Of a stretch of DNA of 64,000 nucleotides, positions 46,198 through 56,814 are shown one piece after another. The notes below the pieces were generated by a model, which saw only the letters and a program-made list of their open reading frames with translations, searched no databases and was not told where the DNA came from. This DNA is from Symbiodinium kawagutii (taxonomy: Eukaryota; Sar; Dinophyceae; Suessiales; Symbiodiniaceae): the NCBI GenBank assembly GCA_009767595.1, contig VSDK01010468.1:78868-142867 (forward strand). The letters are read 5' to 3'. The translations under genes were made by a program, and so were the position numbers. Numbering within the stretch: the stretch's first letter is position 1; each line of letters starts with the position of its first letter.

Positions 46198-46495
46198 ATG
46201 TCATGGTCCTTCAGTGATAGGATTCCCGCTCGGCCCTTTTTTGCTCAAAGCGTGTCTGAGTTCTCCCACCTTCTCCCTCCCATTTGGTCCTGGGCCTTGG
46301 AAAGAAACGCAAATAGAACAGTTTACTCTCCTAAACGTTGTTGTTTTGATGGCTCCGTGGAAAAATTTTTCACAAAGAGTTTAAGACAGGTTTTTGCTTT
46401 GAGCCTTGGACCGAGTGGGAGTTGGATTGTGTACAGTGTTTTGTTCTACCAACTTGTCTTGCTTAGCAGCATAAAAGGTGAGAGCTGCGAATCCT
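46198..46495 (+). repeat. Right terminal composite repeat A2/B2 (X+S+Y)
   Basis: 298 bp: X 46198-46297, S 46298-46403, Y 46404-46495. The right end reads GCGAATCCT. In split-repeat elements of the Ngaro/PAT type, this copy supplies the complete terminal unit from which both partial repeats can be templated. Confidence 0.92.
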
Positions 46496-47410
46496 AATCA
46501 TGGTTAAACAACTACTGGTTGGTGGTTTGATTGACATGTTTTATTTTCCCTATTACTTATTAACAAATGATTGGTTTTTGTCAGTTTCTTGCCCCCTGCT
46601 CACCTTGAGCTAGGCCTGGATTGCTCGTGCGCGCTCTGAGCTGCAAGCTGTGTGGAACAAATAATTGGTTGGTTGACTAATATTTGCATGGAGATATTTG
46701 CACTATGGATTAAGTGAAGCCTATGGATTTAAGCATATATTGTATGATATGTGCACTGATCACTATGTGTATAGGTGCATATACATGTATTAATACTCTG
46801 CATACGCATAACATATGCATACACATCATGTACAGTACATTCATTGAGTACATGTAATTATTCAATTATGTGCTTAGATAATTAGAAAGATCTTGGTGAC
46901 GTTGTGTGTGTGTACCCGTGCATTACGTTAGCTCATTTAATTATTATATATATACTTATAAAATAATATACAGGCAGTATGAAAAAGCACGCAGGCACAC
47001 ATGTTTTGTGCATGATATATGCACACCTCAGAACATACATGTAGAATCATATATACAACAAACTGCAATGATGTAGATTTGAACATGCATATAGTATGTA
47101 CTGTATAGTATAGTATATTCATCATATTCTATATACGTACATTTTCACAGATACAGGTTGCCCAGGTGACCCACTCGTCGCTTCCCAAGGAAAAATCCAC
47201 AGCTTGGGAATTTGCAGCTTCGGCTCAAGAGATCGCCCTCCCGTGAATTTTCCACAGCAAACTCGGGGTGCGAAACACGTGCAGCTGCACCATGCACAGT
47301 TCATTCAAGTTGAAGATCAGTTCAATATGATCATTCAACAGAAACCCGTAGCGTTGGTTCAACAGTGGTCATTTTGTGGCTGATTCTTACCCGGTGGCAA
47401 TGGAAGCCAG
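46496..47410. other. Right flank of the retroelement, no gene
   Basis: Begins with the continuation of the insertion site, then an interrupted family B element, then AT-rich sequence full of TATGCATA/ACATGTA words (46690-47150). Nothing coding seen. Confidence 0.5.
46513..46680 (+). repeat. Family B element beside the retrotransposon, interrupted
   Basis: Starts ACTGGTTGGTGGTTTGATTG; the AACAAATGATTGG part is followed by about 90 unrelated bases (46575-46655) before the remaining ACAAATAATTGGTTGG. So this copy carries its own insertion. Confidence 0.6.
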
Positions 47411-47523
47411 GGGTAAGGCGGAAAGCGCTTTGGAAACAAAGGAGGCGCTTGCAGAGTCCAAGGTGCTGAAGGAGAAGGGCGAGAAGGCCGAAGACAGCAA
47501 GGAGAAGGAGAAGGAGAAGGAGC
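47411..47523 (+). CDS. Candidate exon, Lys/Glu-rich linker
   Basis: Follows GAAGCCAG. It starts GKAESALETKEALAESKVLK and continues as EKGEKAEDSKEKEKEKE. The frame stops at 47538-47540, so a donor before that is assumed. Composition matches the next exon, supporting a common gene. It could be a disordered linker or single alpha-helix. Confidence 0.5.
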
Positions 47524-47985
47524 CGTGCATGACACGCTGAAAATGACTCGGAGTCCTGGTGAGTGATGATATTGTTCAATTGTGCTTGTTGATCATGGCA
47601 TGGCTTTGATCAATACTCAGTGGTTCTAACATGTTTTAATGGTTGTTCTGGCGGAAGAAAAACTGCTCAAACATACATGTTGATGATGACTGAGTGTTAT
47701 GGGTCCGTAATGATCATAATGATCGACGAAGCATGCTGAACAAAATAGAGCTCATCTCTACGGACATTGCTGTAAGAGGATTGGCACCCTCCATCCAACG
47801 AAAACCATCATGCTTCATCCCCTCCACCCCTTTTGAGCCCGACATGTGAGGTCCGAATGTCCAAACATGATCAAACATGTAGAGATTCCCATCGTAGCAG
47901 AGGTCAATGATGGATCACATGGTTAAGACACTTTTTTGCTGGCCTTCAGCTTTGTCACTGCCGCGCCGTGGTTTCTGCCCCCCAG

Positions 47986-48120
47986 GACAAAGCTGCGGGT
48001 TCCAAGGATACCTCCAAGGACTCCAAAGAGAAGGATGATAAGAAGAAAGGACTTGCAGGCAGCACGAAAATGATGGCAGCAGTGGAAGAGGCCTTCAAGA
48101 AGCTTGGTGTCAATTGGCAG
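47986..48120 (+). CDS. Candidate exon, Lys-rich linker and helix
   Basis: 45 codons, phase 0 to 0, CCCCCAG acceptor and GGCAG-GTCCG donor. It starts DKAAGSKDTSKDSKEKDDKK and ends MAAVEEAFKKLGVNWQ, an amphipathic helix that could lead into an EF-hand. The next exon needs a phase-2 entry, so one exon may be missing between 48121 and 48976. Confidence 0.6.
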
Positions 48121-48976
48121 GTCCGTATTAAGCATGGCTTCAATGAAGGATGGCGTTGACCCTCCAATATTGATGGTGTTAATTGCCGGGTTCACATGAA
48201 CCATCACTAATGGACGCCAAATAACAAACAATAATGGGGAAAACGTGGGAAAACTCAAGGGCTAGTGATGGCACGCCAGGGGTACAGGCTTTCATTCACC
48301 AGCTTTGTTCGGGTCATGGGGTCATGGATTTGCCAGCAATGGGCGGTACGAAGTTGGTGTCGTCCGGGGAGCTGGCGAAGCAAAAGAGTTTTTGAACCAA
48401 CCTGAAAATGGGGCGGTCTAGTTTGGGTGATCCAGTTTGGGGAGGCGAGTTTTCGGATAAGTTGGGAAGTGCTCCTTGGATCAACAAACGACAGCAGTCA
48501 ATGAGACTGGAGCAGCGGTGTTGGCAAACGGCTGCTTGACTGCTTGGTTAGGTTCTATGATTTTTTGTGTGTTTGTGTTGCTGCCTGCATTCGGAACCTT
48601 CAACAGTGATGCCTATTGTGAATCGGTACCTTAACCATCATTCCACTACATTCGCCATCCTTCATTGTCATTGCCCCCACAATCGCTTCACCACCACCGA
48701 CCTCGATCGTTTTCAAGGTCGCATCATACAACATTCCAAGCATTTGCCATCACCGTCATCTACCACCATGCAGCATCATCAACCATTATCCATCAATTTC
48801 CTTGGTCATTCATGGCCATCACATCAACATCAGAATGAACTAACCAAAACCATCATGAACGACAAGCGTTGTCAACATTTGTCAACCCATTCCTTTCATC
48901 ACCAAACTGACTCGTTGGGCTCCCCTGTGCTGCCCACCGGCTGGAGCCATTTTTCGGGAGCTCCCCGGTGGCCCAG

Positions 48977-49061
48977 GAAGTGGGACATCACCGGAGACGG
49001 AAACATCAGCAGGTTCGAGCTCCATGCGGCGCTGACGCAGTTGGGGATGTCGGAACAACAG
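48977..49061 (+). CDS. Exon encoding first EF-hand
   Basis: GCCCAG acceptor and CAACAG-GTGCC donor. It reads KWDITGDGNISRFELHAALT then QLGMSEQQ. The loop has Asp1, Thr3, Asp5, Gly6, Asn7, Ile8, Ser9 and Glu12, i.e. every ligand position of a canonical calcium-binding EF-hand. The GC-rich island continues about 50 bases upstream in the same orientation. Confidence 0.8.
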
Positions 49062-49611
49062 GTGCCGTGGCACGCCGCTGAGTTGGGCGCTGTGAAGTTC
49101 AGGGACCGGCACTGTGGGAGTCACTATGGTTGGATGGTTGACATTGGTTGGCTTAGTTGAGCTGAGTCATCGTGCTTGGATGACATTGGTTGACTTAGTT
49201 GAAGTGAATTGAGAGTCAATGATGGTGAAATGATGGCGAAATGATGGTGCTTCAATGATTTCATGATGTCCAATACTGGTGCAGAATGGTTGATATTTCT
49301 GGTTTCTTGGAGGGTTTCTATGGTCCATGAAGTATATGAAGTGGAAGTACCTAACTGGTCACCGATCAAGACTGGTTCATAGGCAGTTACGGGTATAAAC
49401 CACCAGTTCTCAGTAGGTGAGAGTTATATTATCATGATGGTCAATGATTTTTGCATAAATACCCAGCACTTCTCAGTAGTAACCGTTGCTTATTGATGTT
49501 GATCCCCCCTCCAGTAGATGCAATTTTTCGAAGAAATAGCAAGGTCTGCCCTCCGGGATGGAGCTCTCCAGATGAGCATCGGGGTATCCTTGATTTTTCA
49601 GCTACATTTGG

Positions 49612-49726
49612 GCGTTTCTCAAGCCAGTTTGGGGTACCCCGAAATCATCCAGTTTGCGAACCATTTATAGCAATGAACCAGCATGAACCAACCATTTTTG
49701 GGCTTCCCTACTCTTTCGAGAACCCC
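49612..49726 (+). repeat. Family A element
   Basis: Full copy in the intron between the two EF-hand exons; a second copy at 49886-49986 lies just after the donor at 49849. Confidence 0.75.
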
Positions 49727-49798
49727 CATCAAGCATTTTCAAGCATCATTGCCCAACCAGGCTGGCTTGCTCCCATCCCAAGGGGTTCAGCCACTCAG

Positions 49799-49848
49799 GT
49801 GGATCAATGCTTCAAATCTGCAGACGTAAGTCGCGATGGTTTTTTGCA
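49799..49848 (+). CDS. Exon encoding first half of second EF-hand
   Basis: CACTCAG acceptor in phase 0, matching the previous exon. It reads VDQCFKSADVSRDGFL and ends with CA, two bases of a Gln codon, before GTACCT. The loop stops at position 9, and the remaining residues come from the exon at 51464. A family A element lies 70 bases upstream. Confidence 0.8.
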
Positions 49849-50435
49849 GTACCTTGGAGTCGGTCCTGGAAAATTGGTGGATGGTAGTTTCTTAAAAAGG
49901 AGATACCCACAAATCATCCCATATGTATCATTGATTCGAATGAACCAACCATTTTTGGGGATTCTCTATATTGCTTGAGAAACACCCGTATGATCAACAC
50001 GTCTTTTGGGCCATTGATTGTGGCTGAGTTCGGGGTCTTTTGTCCAAGATGGTTGACGCACAGCGCGTTGGGCTATTTGCAGGGCAGAGTTCGGGTGATT
50101 CGCAGGCTAACTTAGTCCACCTACATTCAGCTCGCTGTGCATGGTCGCTGCGGTGCTTGAGTGGTGGTTAATGGTGGTTAAGACTGGTTGATAATGCTGG
50201 TAAATAGTGGTCAATGGTGGTTGATAGTGGTTATTGCTGGTTGATAGCGGTGTAAAAACACAGAAAAACTGGAGGGTCAACCAACTAAATGTGTACGTGA
50301 CAGTATGTCAGTCTGTGTATGGCTGTGGGTCAGCGCCCCCTGGTGTCCAAAAATGACGAGAATAGCCTTCGTCGGGATCTTTTGCCCCTTTTTCTGGATG
50401 GGAGTATCTATCTCTCTATTTGTTTGTCTATTTAG

Positions 50436-50538
50436 GTGGTTTCTCAAAATAGGGGGACCCCTAAATCATCCATTTCTAGTCATTTATAGTACTAAACCAG
50501 CCATAACTTTGGGGTACCCCATGGCTTGAGAAACCCCC
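50436..50538 (+). repeat. Family A element
   Basis: Nearly consensus copy, both arms well preserved. Confidence 0.8.
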
Positions 50539-50742
50539 CATTTGACTATCTATTTGCTGTTTGTTTGCCTGTCTTTGTACAGCTCATTTGGGACCTCAAT
50601 GAATTGGCTGTTCATGTTCGTGGCGGAAAGCTTGCACCCCCAGTATTTTTGAACAGCCCTAGGTGATGCTGCACAGGGCCTTTTAACTTAGGGTAGTTCA
50701 CTAGAGCAACTACCAGGCGAATGGTAGATATATCGGATATAT

Positions 50743-50800
50743 AATTATTGTATATATATATATATATATCTTTTTATATATGCTGTATATATTATATACA
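50743..50800. repeat. TA-rich tract
   Basis: Alternating TA of about 20 bases in a wider TATA-rich stretch; a shorter one is at 17393-17422. No promoter role can be claimed. Confidence 0.8.
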
Positions 50801-51463
50801 TGATATATTTGCTTGTTGACCAACTTATAACTGCAGGGTTTCACTTTGTAGTTCAACAGCTGTTCGGTGGCTCAGTGGCGAAGTCATTGGTCAGCGAAGG
50901 TTAGTAGCAGCGGCACATCTTGCTGAGACGCCCAAGCATCAGAGGGTAGATGGCCCACTGCGTTTGCCACCGAACAGGATTATTTGGTGGTTCAACCACC
51001 AACATCCACCAACCAGATAAGCATCTAATAACCATGAAGTAACCACCATGAACAATCATGAACCCTTAGTTAACCGTTAGTTAAGCATATTCAAGATTGT
51101 GGTTCTATCAATGAAGTTTGATCCATATAAACCACCATATATGTCATGGTAAATCACCAGCTACTGTGAAACGTTGCGTGGTGGCTGCATTTGCCTTGGT
51201 TCTGGCCCAGCAAAACGCCCACGGTCTGACCATGATGCGAGTCGTCGTGCCGCTGCCACACTTGGATGATCATCCCACTGAACTGGTTACTAACCAAGAT
51301 ATACCCTATTTTTCAACGGCCTAATCCACTAAGGGTAGTTACAATTCCCAGGTTCTAGGGGTTCTACGCCAATTCTATAGGGTTTATGGCCATTGTTAGA
51401 ACCCCAGTAAAGGACAGTTACGTTCATCCAACCTTGTTGACGTTCATCCACCGCAGCCATGAG

Positions 51464-51617
51464 GTACGAAGAGTTCCTAGACTGGGTCTTTCGCGATCCA
51501 GTGGTCGTTCAGCAATATTGCTTGAAAACGGCGAAGCAAGGCCTTCATGTGGTGACCGCAGATGCATGCCAGGAGTTCTTAAAGAAATTTCCTGAGCCCG
51601 AAGGCAACTGCGAAAAG
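51464..51617 (+). CDS. Exon completing second EF-hand
   Basis: Follows CATGAG. The first G completes the Gln codon, then YEEFLDWVFRDPVVVQQYC supplies loop position 12 (Glu) and the exiting helix. It continues to EFLKKFPEPEGNCEK. The end is set at a GC donor at 51618, which gives phase 0 for the next exon; a GT at 51625 is the alternative. The seamless completion of an EF-hand across a 1.6 kb gap is the best evidence for splicing here. Confidence 0.8.
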
Positions 51618-51890
51618 GCCCAGGGTGGGTTGGTTTATGGCATACATCCCATACCTTGTGTTTAGCATATCTCTGTAGAATACCTCATGTTTAGCACACG
51701 CAGCAATTTCATCAAGCGTCTTCTTCATCAACACCGAGCACTTGGTTGGGGTCCCCACTTAGTAGCTGGCGAGTATCAATGGTTATAGAGGGGTATAGCA
51801 TGTTATAATCCACTTTTCTAGGGTCATTTACCACGTTTACATCCCACTGCATCCCGCTGCACCTCCCTCCAGCTGCACCTTGAAAATCAG

Positions 51891-52033
51891 GTCTTCTTCA
51901 CAGCGATGATCATCTTGAGCGAAGACCGTGATCTCAGCTGGACGGGGGTGAAGCAAATCCTGAAGAAACCCCACGACTTCCTCAGCAAGCTCCACAGTCA
52001 CGATCCGAAAACTATGACGGAGGCCAAGATGAG
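51891..52033 (+). CDS. Exon resembling dynein heavy-chain stalk, part 1
   Basis: Acceptor AAATCAG (or CTCCAG at 51872). It starts VFFTAMIILSEDRDLSWTGV and continues KQILKKPHDFLSKLHSHDPK to EAKM plus AG of an Arg codon, at a GA donor. The order (LL/IL, then W-x3-K-x2-L, then FL-x2-L and an acidic loop) resembles the helices around the microtubule-binding domain of dynein heavy chains. No AAA motor sequence is visible in the window. Confidence 0.6.
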
Positions 52034-52423
52034 GACCCCGATGGAGGGAGCTGTTGGGAGCGAGCAGGGTCAGGGGGACCCAGGCCCAAAAGGGGTCGTA
52101 ACAGGGTGTGACATGGTGTGACCATGCTTGGAGTTTCAACTCCAAGGGGTATGAACTGGGAATTTGACAAAATGGCATTCAACAGGTTGCAACAAGACTT
52201 TCAGCTTGCTGATTTCAGATCCCTTCTCTCAGAAGTGGCGCTGGCTATCATGGTTATATCCACTACTACTTACTCTTAAGCCTCAGAAACCATCATGAAC
52301 CACTTGCAACCATCGTTAATCAATGACTATCAATTCATCATGATTAATTAACCATCATGAGCCACTATTATCCATTTTTACAAGCGAAACCATTACTCTT
52401 CATGTCCAAAAGTCGCCATCCAG

Positions 52424-52554
52424 GAAGTTGAAGTACTTCACCGGCAAGGACTTCTTCAACCAGGACCACTTCAAGTGGCATCATCCCATCGTTCAAGCCT
52501 TGTGCAACTGGGCTTTGGCCATGGCGGCTCTGGAGTTGAAAAGTTCGGACAAGG
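52424..52554 (+). CDS. Exon resembling dynein heavy-chain stalk, part 2
   Basis: CATCCAG acceptor, whose first G completes the Arg codon left at 52033. It reads KLKYFTGKDFFNQDHFKWHH then PIVQALCNWALAMAALELKS. The K-x2-KY...F...ALCNWALAM pattern matches the conserved end of the dynein microtubule-binding domain, where it runs into the returning coiled coil. The GC donor at 52555 (phase 1) precedes an in-frame stop at 52566-52568. Confidence 0.6.
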
Positions 52555-53572
52555 GCGGTCGGCACTGAGGGCACAGCATCGGGGATGGGCGCTTGCGCGA
52601 ACTTCCGCCTGCGCCCGTTAAGACCCCTTGACTCAGCGCTTTTTTTTGCACAGCAGAAAATCCATCATATGGTCAGTATATGTTGTTATATGGTGAAAAA
52701 CCACTAGATACCATATGATTAAGTTGATCATGAAGTTGATGGACAATATCATAGTAATCATTCAGTTGAACAAACATGGTCAGTAACCATTGGTGGCCAT
52801 ACATCTTCGAATGTCCAACATTAATATCTATTCCATGATATAATACATCAGGTATGTAATGGTTAGTGTTGCTCTTCAAAAGATGAGCACACGAAGAAGC
52901 TGTCCATTTTTGAACATCAAGCACTACAATGAACCGTGCATCATGTTTAATTGTACCCGGTCAACCTTGATTTAGCTGGGACATCACCACCAGTCATTGT
53001 CAACCATAGTCCATAGTTTGTGTTAGTTGCTGTGCTGTTTCCATGTTGTGAACGTAACATACATATTATTATGTATGTGAAGGTGCATATGATCTCTTGT
53101 TTGCGTGCTTGAGCTTAAAGTGACAGGAACTGAGCAAGCCAGACATACTAACGATGTGCGTATATCTTATTGTAGTGTCTACTGATCAAGCAATAGACTT
53201 ATGCATACCATGTTTGGTACGATGCTTTTTCTTGACGATACATCAATATGGATTGATCATGCTGTCACATGGTGAATAGTTGATAACAGTAACTCGTCAT
53301 ATCCCTATCCAACGACCAATATCGCCAGTTATGATCCATATTATGAATCATCGTTAGATTTCCCAACTGTGTTGACCAAACACCATATTTTCCTGAGTCA
53401 ATCAGACTATGACCACAGCATTGAAGCGCATATTATTGAGAACCATGGTAATTTTTGATGAATCACCATTTGATTCCAGCAGTTACTACACTATGAGCCA
53501 TAGTATCGACCAGTCACAGTGTGTGCGTTGATTTTTCTGCATTTTGCTCAGAATTGAATTTGCATTTCGCAG

Positions 53573-53637
53573 CTCGAGCCGCCGTTATTGCGGCCAGCAG
53601 CGCGGTAAACCCGCGCCGTGAATCGTCACCTCAACAG
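53573..53637 (+). CDS. Candidate exon, Ala-rich helix
   Basis: TTTCGCAG acceptor. Two bases complete an Ala codon with the previous exon, then it reads RAAVIAASSAVNPRRESSPQ plus Gln. Donor CAACAG-GTGTAA, phase 0. Confidence 0.55.
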
Positions 53638-54151
53638 GTGTAACAGGAACCAGTTGCGACGTTAAGCAATTGACCAAGAACCATAAACAATGAGCTATTG
53701 GCTATCAGTGTTGATATTCATAAGGGTTTGTAATTTATGATTAATCAGCCATACAAATAATGGTTGGTGGCTCCTTGATAATGTTTTTGTTTCATAGTGA
53801 TTTATCACGATCGTGAGCTTAATGGTGCTGGGAATAGTGGTTGATGACGGTTATTAAATTAAACTGCTTCAGGACTGACTACTAGCGGCTACAAATGAGT
53901 CGGAGCAGGGTATGGCAAGGGAAACAAAAAAGGCTGCGAATGATGGTTGTTATGGTAGTTATAATCCATTTAGGATGGTTGCAATCCCCATGGTTACCTT
54001 CACTACTTTGGTAGCTTATCATGGGGCTTGTAGCCATGATTGTCAATTGTACCAAGTCTTCATAATGGTTGGTGACCCAAAGTGGGACAGAGCCCGGACA
54101 CAGGCTGGATACAAAGAGGTTCATGCATCCAAGCTGTCCTCAGCAGCAAAT

Positions 54152-54297
54152 GGGTGTTTCTCAAAATAGGGGACCCCCCAACAATGGATAGTAATAAACC
54201 TAAATGGTTGGTTTATTACTATCCAAAAATGGTTGGTTTATTAATGATTGATAGTAATAAACCAACCATTTTTGGGGACCCTTATTTTGAGAACGGG
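54152..54297 (+). repeat. Family A element, compound
   Basis: Left arm, several AATAAACCAACCATTTTTGG-type units in both orientations, right arm. A second compound copy with internal tandem GGGAACCCTATTACTAAAAA units follows at 54475-54767. Confidence 0.7.
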
Positions 54298-54819
54298 TAT
54301 CCCCAAATCATCCTTGATCTCAAGCATTTCCCCAGAGTGGCTCGAGAAACCCCGTCTCTTCCAGGTTCGGATATTCACAGAGGTGCATTTCAGTAGCAAT
54401 GATAGGGGCTTGTCGGCCTCAACGAAACAATCTTCCACGTGGGCGAGTCCACGGCTTGACCGATAAGCTGATCTGGTGGCTTCTTAAGCCAGAGGGAACC
54501 CTATAAAATGCTTGGTTTATTATGGTTTATTACTATAAATGGCTGAAAGGTTATCATAGGGTTGGGAACCCTATTACTAAAAATGACAACCTGAAATGGT
54601 TGGGAACCCTATTACTAAAAATAACCCGAAATGATAACCCAAAATGACAACCGGAAATGATAACCTATAATAACCATATCTTATGATAACCTAAAATGCT
54701 TGGTTTACTACTATAAATGGCTGAGATTGGATGATTTGGGGGTTTACCCCCCTATCTTGAGAAATTCTATAAACCACCAAATCCCAACATAAACCATTGA
54801 CTAACCTCCATTCCAACAG

Positions 54820-54930
54820 TTTTCAGCACGTCAGCGACTGGACACCGCTAGCGATCCGGCAACTCGCAGAGCGATCCGGGAGGAAAACAATGCGGAAACG
54901 GACCGCGTGACACGGGTGGTGGTGATCCGG
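54820..54930 (+). CDS. Candidate exon, charged helix
   Basis: 37 codons, phase 0 to 0. It contains ARQRLDTASDPATRRAIREE and AETDRVTRVVVIR, and ends CCGG before GTCGGG. Two nearby acceptors (54819 and 54834) both give phase 0. Strong coiled-coil character. Confidence 0.55.
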
Positions 54931-55310
54931 GTCGGGCCACTGGGGGTTTTGGTGGCGAAACAGAGCTGGAGCTGGAGGAAGGCGTGATCTTTTGTTGGTG
55001 GCAGCTCTCACCGAGCAAGTTATCATAGTACTGGCCATTCAGTGGTGACAGTCATCACCATTAGAATGATGATCTTACTGGTTATATGATGTTATTTGTG
55101 GTTATATGGGTAAACAGTGGTTATGAATAGTGGGGTTAGGTTTGACACGCTCTCCATTTAGTATATAAACTGAATGGTTGCAAATCTCAATGGGTGAGAT
55201 CATGAGCCAAGCAATGAATGAGTAACAACCATGATGATTTATGATGGCCAATGGTAGATTGACAAAAATTGTGGTGGACATAATATCTTCTGATTGACCT
55301 ACAAGCAATA

Positions 55311-55395
55311 TGGGGATTTCTCAAAATAGGGCACTCTGAAAATGGTTTAGTCGTAGAAATGGAGAATATTGGATGATTTGGGGGTACCACAAGGA
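55311..55395 (-). repeat. Family A element, truncated
   Basis: Left arm and interior present, right arm lost after GGGGGTACC. Confidence 0.6.
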
Positions 55396-55939
55396 ACCAT
55401 AGTCACAATATGATCAGGAATCATGGTTCGTGATGGATAAGCTGATGGCTAACAAACACCATAGGCTGGTACTGTTTAATCATAGTCGTACTGGTTCAAA
55501 GGCCCATCAACCACTATCATACATTCATTCTGGCTATCATCCATTAATCACTTATTAATCAACCATTATTATTACATGGTTAATAAGTTGATTAACCCAC
55601 CCCTCAAATGGATTCGTCCCACCAACAATGAAGCCCTTCCGGACGCAAGACGCTATGGGTTGTAATCCCTATGGTAGCTACTTATAAACCAACTTATAAA
55701 TGGTTGGGGGCCCACCTTGCATGATCATCGATGTTTCTGGGTTCTAAAGCCCACTTTTCACATCTTTTCACCATGTTGTAGCAGCTTCTCAGCGCCCAGT
55801 TTCACATGATTCTGCAAGCCATCACTTGACCATTATTTGACCATTCAGCAACCATAGCTGGAACTACTATCAGCGATGATTAGCCATCAATTAACCATCA
55901 ATTCATCACCAATGCTGGTTTCACCATCAATTAAACATG

Positions 55940-56052
55940 AACTCACCACCATTTCAGCATCATTTCACCATCATTTCACCATCATTTCACCACCATTTCA
56001 CCATCATTTCACCATCATTTCACCATAATTTCACCATCATTTCACCATCACT
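55940..56052 (+). repeat. 11-bp tandem repeat
   Basis: About 9 units of TTTCACCATCA, ending 12 bases before the candidate exon at 56064. Confidence 0.85.
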
Positions 56053-56063
56053 AGCCATTGAAG

Positions 56064-56150
56064 TGGCTTGAAATTGGACCCGTCATCGTGGTGACGAGCC
56101 TCACCGTCGTGAGGCCGAACCGAGAATTGCATGGGGCTGACACCGCAGCT
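56064..56150 (+). CDS. Candidate exon, possibly near a C terminus
   Basis: Follows TTGAAG in phase 0. It reads WLEIGPVIVVTSLTVVRPNR then ELHGADTAA. A good donor GTGAGC lies at 56151; reading on instead gives QRRREEISHDVLKKM and a stop at 56211-56213. Which is used decides whether the gene ends here. Confidence 0.4.
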
Positions 56151-56702
56151 GTGAGCCAACGGAGACGTGAAGAAATCAGTCATGACGTGCTTAAGAAAAT
56201 GGTTGATATGTGATGATGCTTACTGTTGGTTAATGATGGTTCATGATGGTTTATGATGGTTAGTGGTGATGAGTGATAGTTTCAAGGTCAATCATCACTA
56301 TTAACGATAATTCACTATCAACCATATAGTTGATTATTAACCATTAGGGATATCGATGGTAAATAATGATTTATTGATGATGGTGAATCATCTTGACAAG
56401 TGGCTAATGGTGGTTAATGATGGTTAAAATGGTTCATAGTGATTCATGAGATTTCATGATAATCTGGTTGATGGTAAATAGTGGTGTATGAATGATGGTT
56501 AATGTTCATAATCAATCATGATTATATAATAATGAGGGTTGATTCATGAGGGTTCAAGTTTGATCAATCATAGTGATGATTAATGAGGGTTCATAATGAT
56601 TTTGTTGATGGTAAACAATGGTTGATAAATAGGGCTCATGATGGTTAATGTTGATGACGGTTAATGAAAGATAATAATGGTTAATGATAATGGTTAGTAA
56701 CA

Positions 56703-56814
56703 GGTTGTTTGGTGGTTTGATTGACATTTTTTGTGTTTTCCCACATGCATTGCCAAATGCTTAGTTGAGTTGCGCCTATGTTCTTCATGACGGGGTGGTT
56801 CAACCACCAAACAG
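56703..56814 (+). repeat. Family B element
   Basis: Full copy of the TTTGATTGACAT subtype, the same subtype as next to the retrotransposon. Confidence 0.75.

Larger units (their letters stand above)
38687..46495 (+). mobile_element. Complete tyrosine-recombinase (DIRS/Ngaro-like) retrotransposon with DNA methyltransferase
   Basis: A 7809-bp element bounded by split direct repeats rather than LTRs. The left end is X-S (38687-38892). The right end is S-Y (46000-46197) followed by X-S-Y (46198-46495). Inside are four overlapping frames in the order basic ORF1, Gag-like ORF2, RT/RNase H/DNMT Pol, tyrosine recombinase. There is no DDE integrase and no protease that I can recognise, as expected for the DIRS order, which integrates by a tyrosine recombinase from a circular intermediate. 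No target-site duplication is visible: the left flank ends AGCAAC and the right flank begins AATCATGG, and joining them recreates a sequence seen unoccupied elsewhere in the window. Methyltransferase-bearing retroelements have been reported from Symbiodinium, so the class is known; this copy is intact to the eye. Confidence 0.93.

Noticed and set aside
38687..46495. LTR retrotransposon
   Set aside because: The ends are not simple LTRs, no DDE integrase or protease is seen, and a tyrosine recombinase is present.
46180..46497. Separate 105-codon gene in the right repeat
   Set aside because: It is just an open frame through repeat X-S-Y; the same frame in the left repeat is not continued.
47214..47230. 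Dinoflagellate spliced-leader gene
   Set aside because: CTTCGGCTCAAG resembles the end of the leader, but the GTAGCCATTTTGG part is absent; no full leader was found.
53560..53650. tRNA-like stem-loop
   Set aside because: The GC-rich inverted stretches do not fit a cloverleaf and no TTCGA T-loop is present; an exon explains it better.
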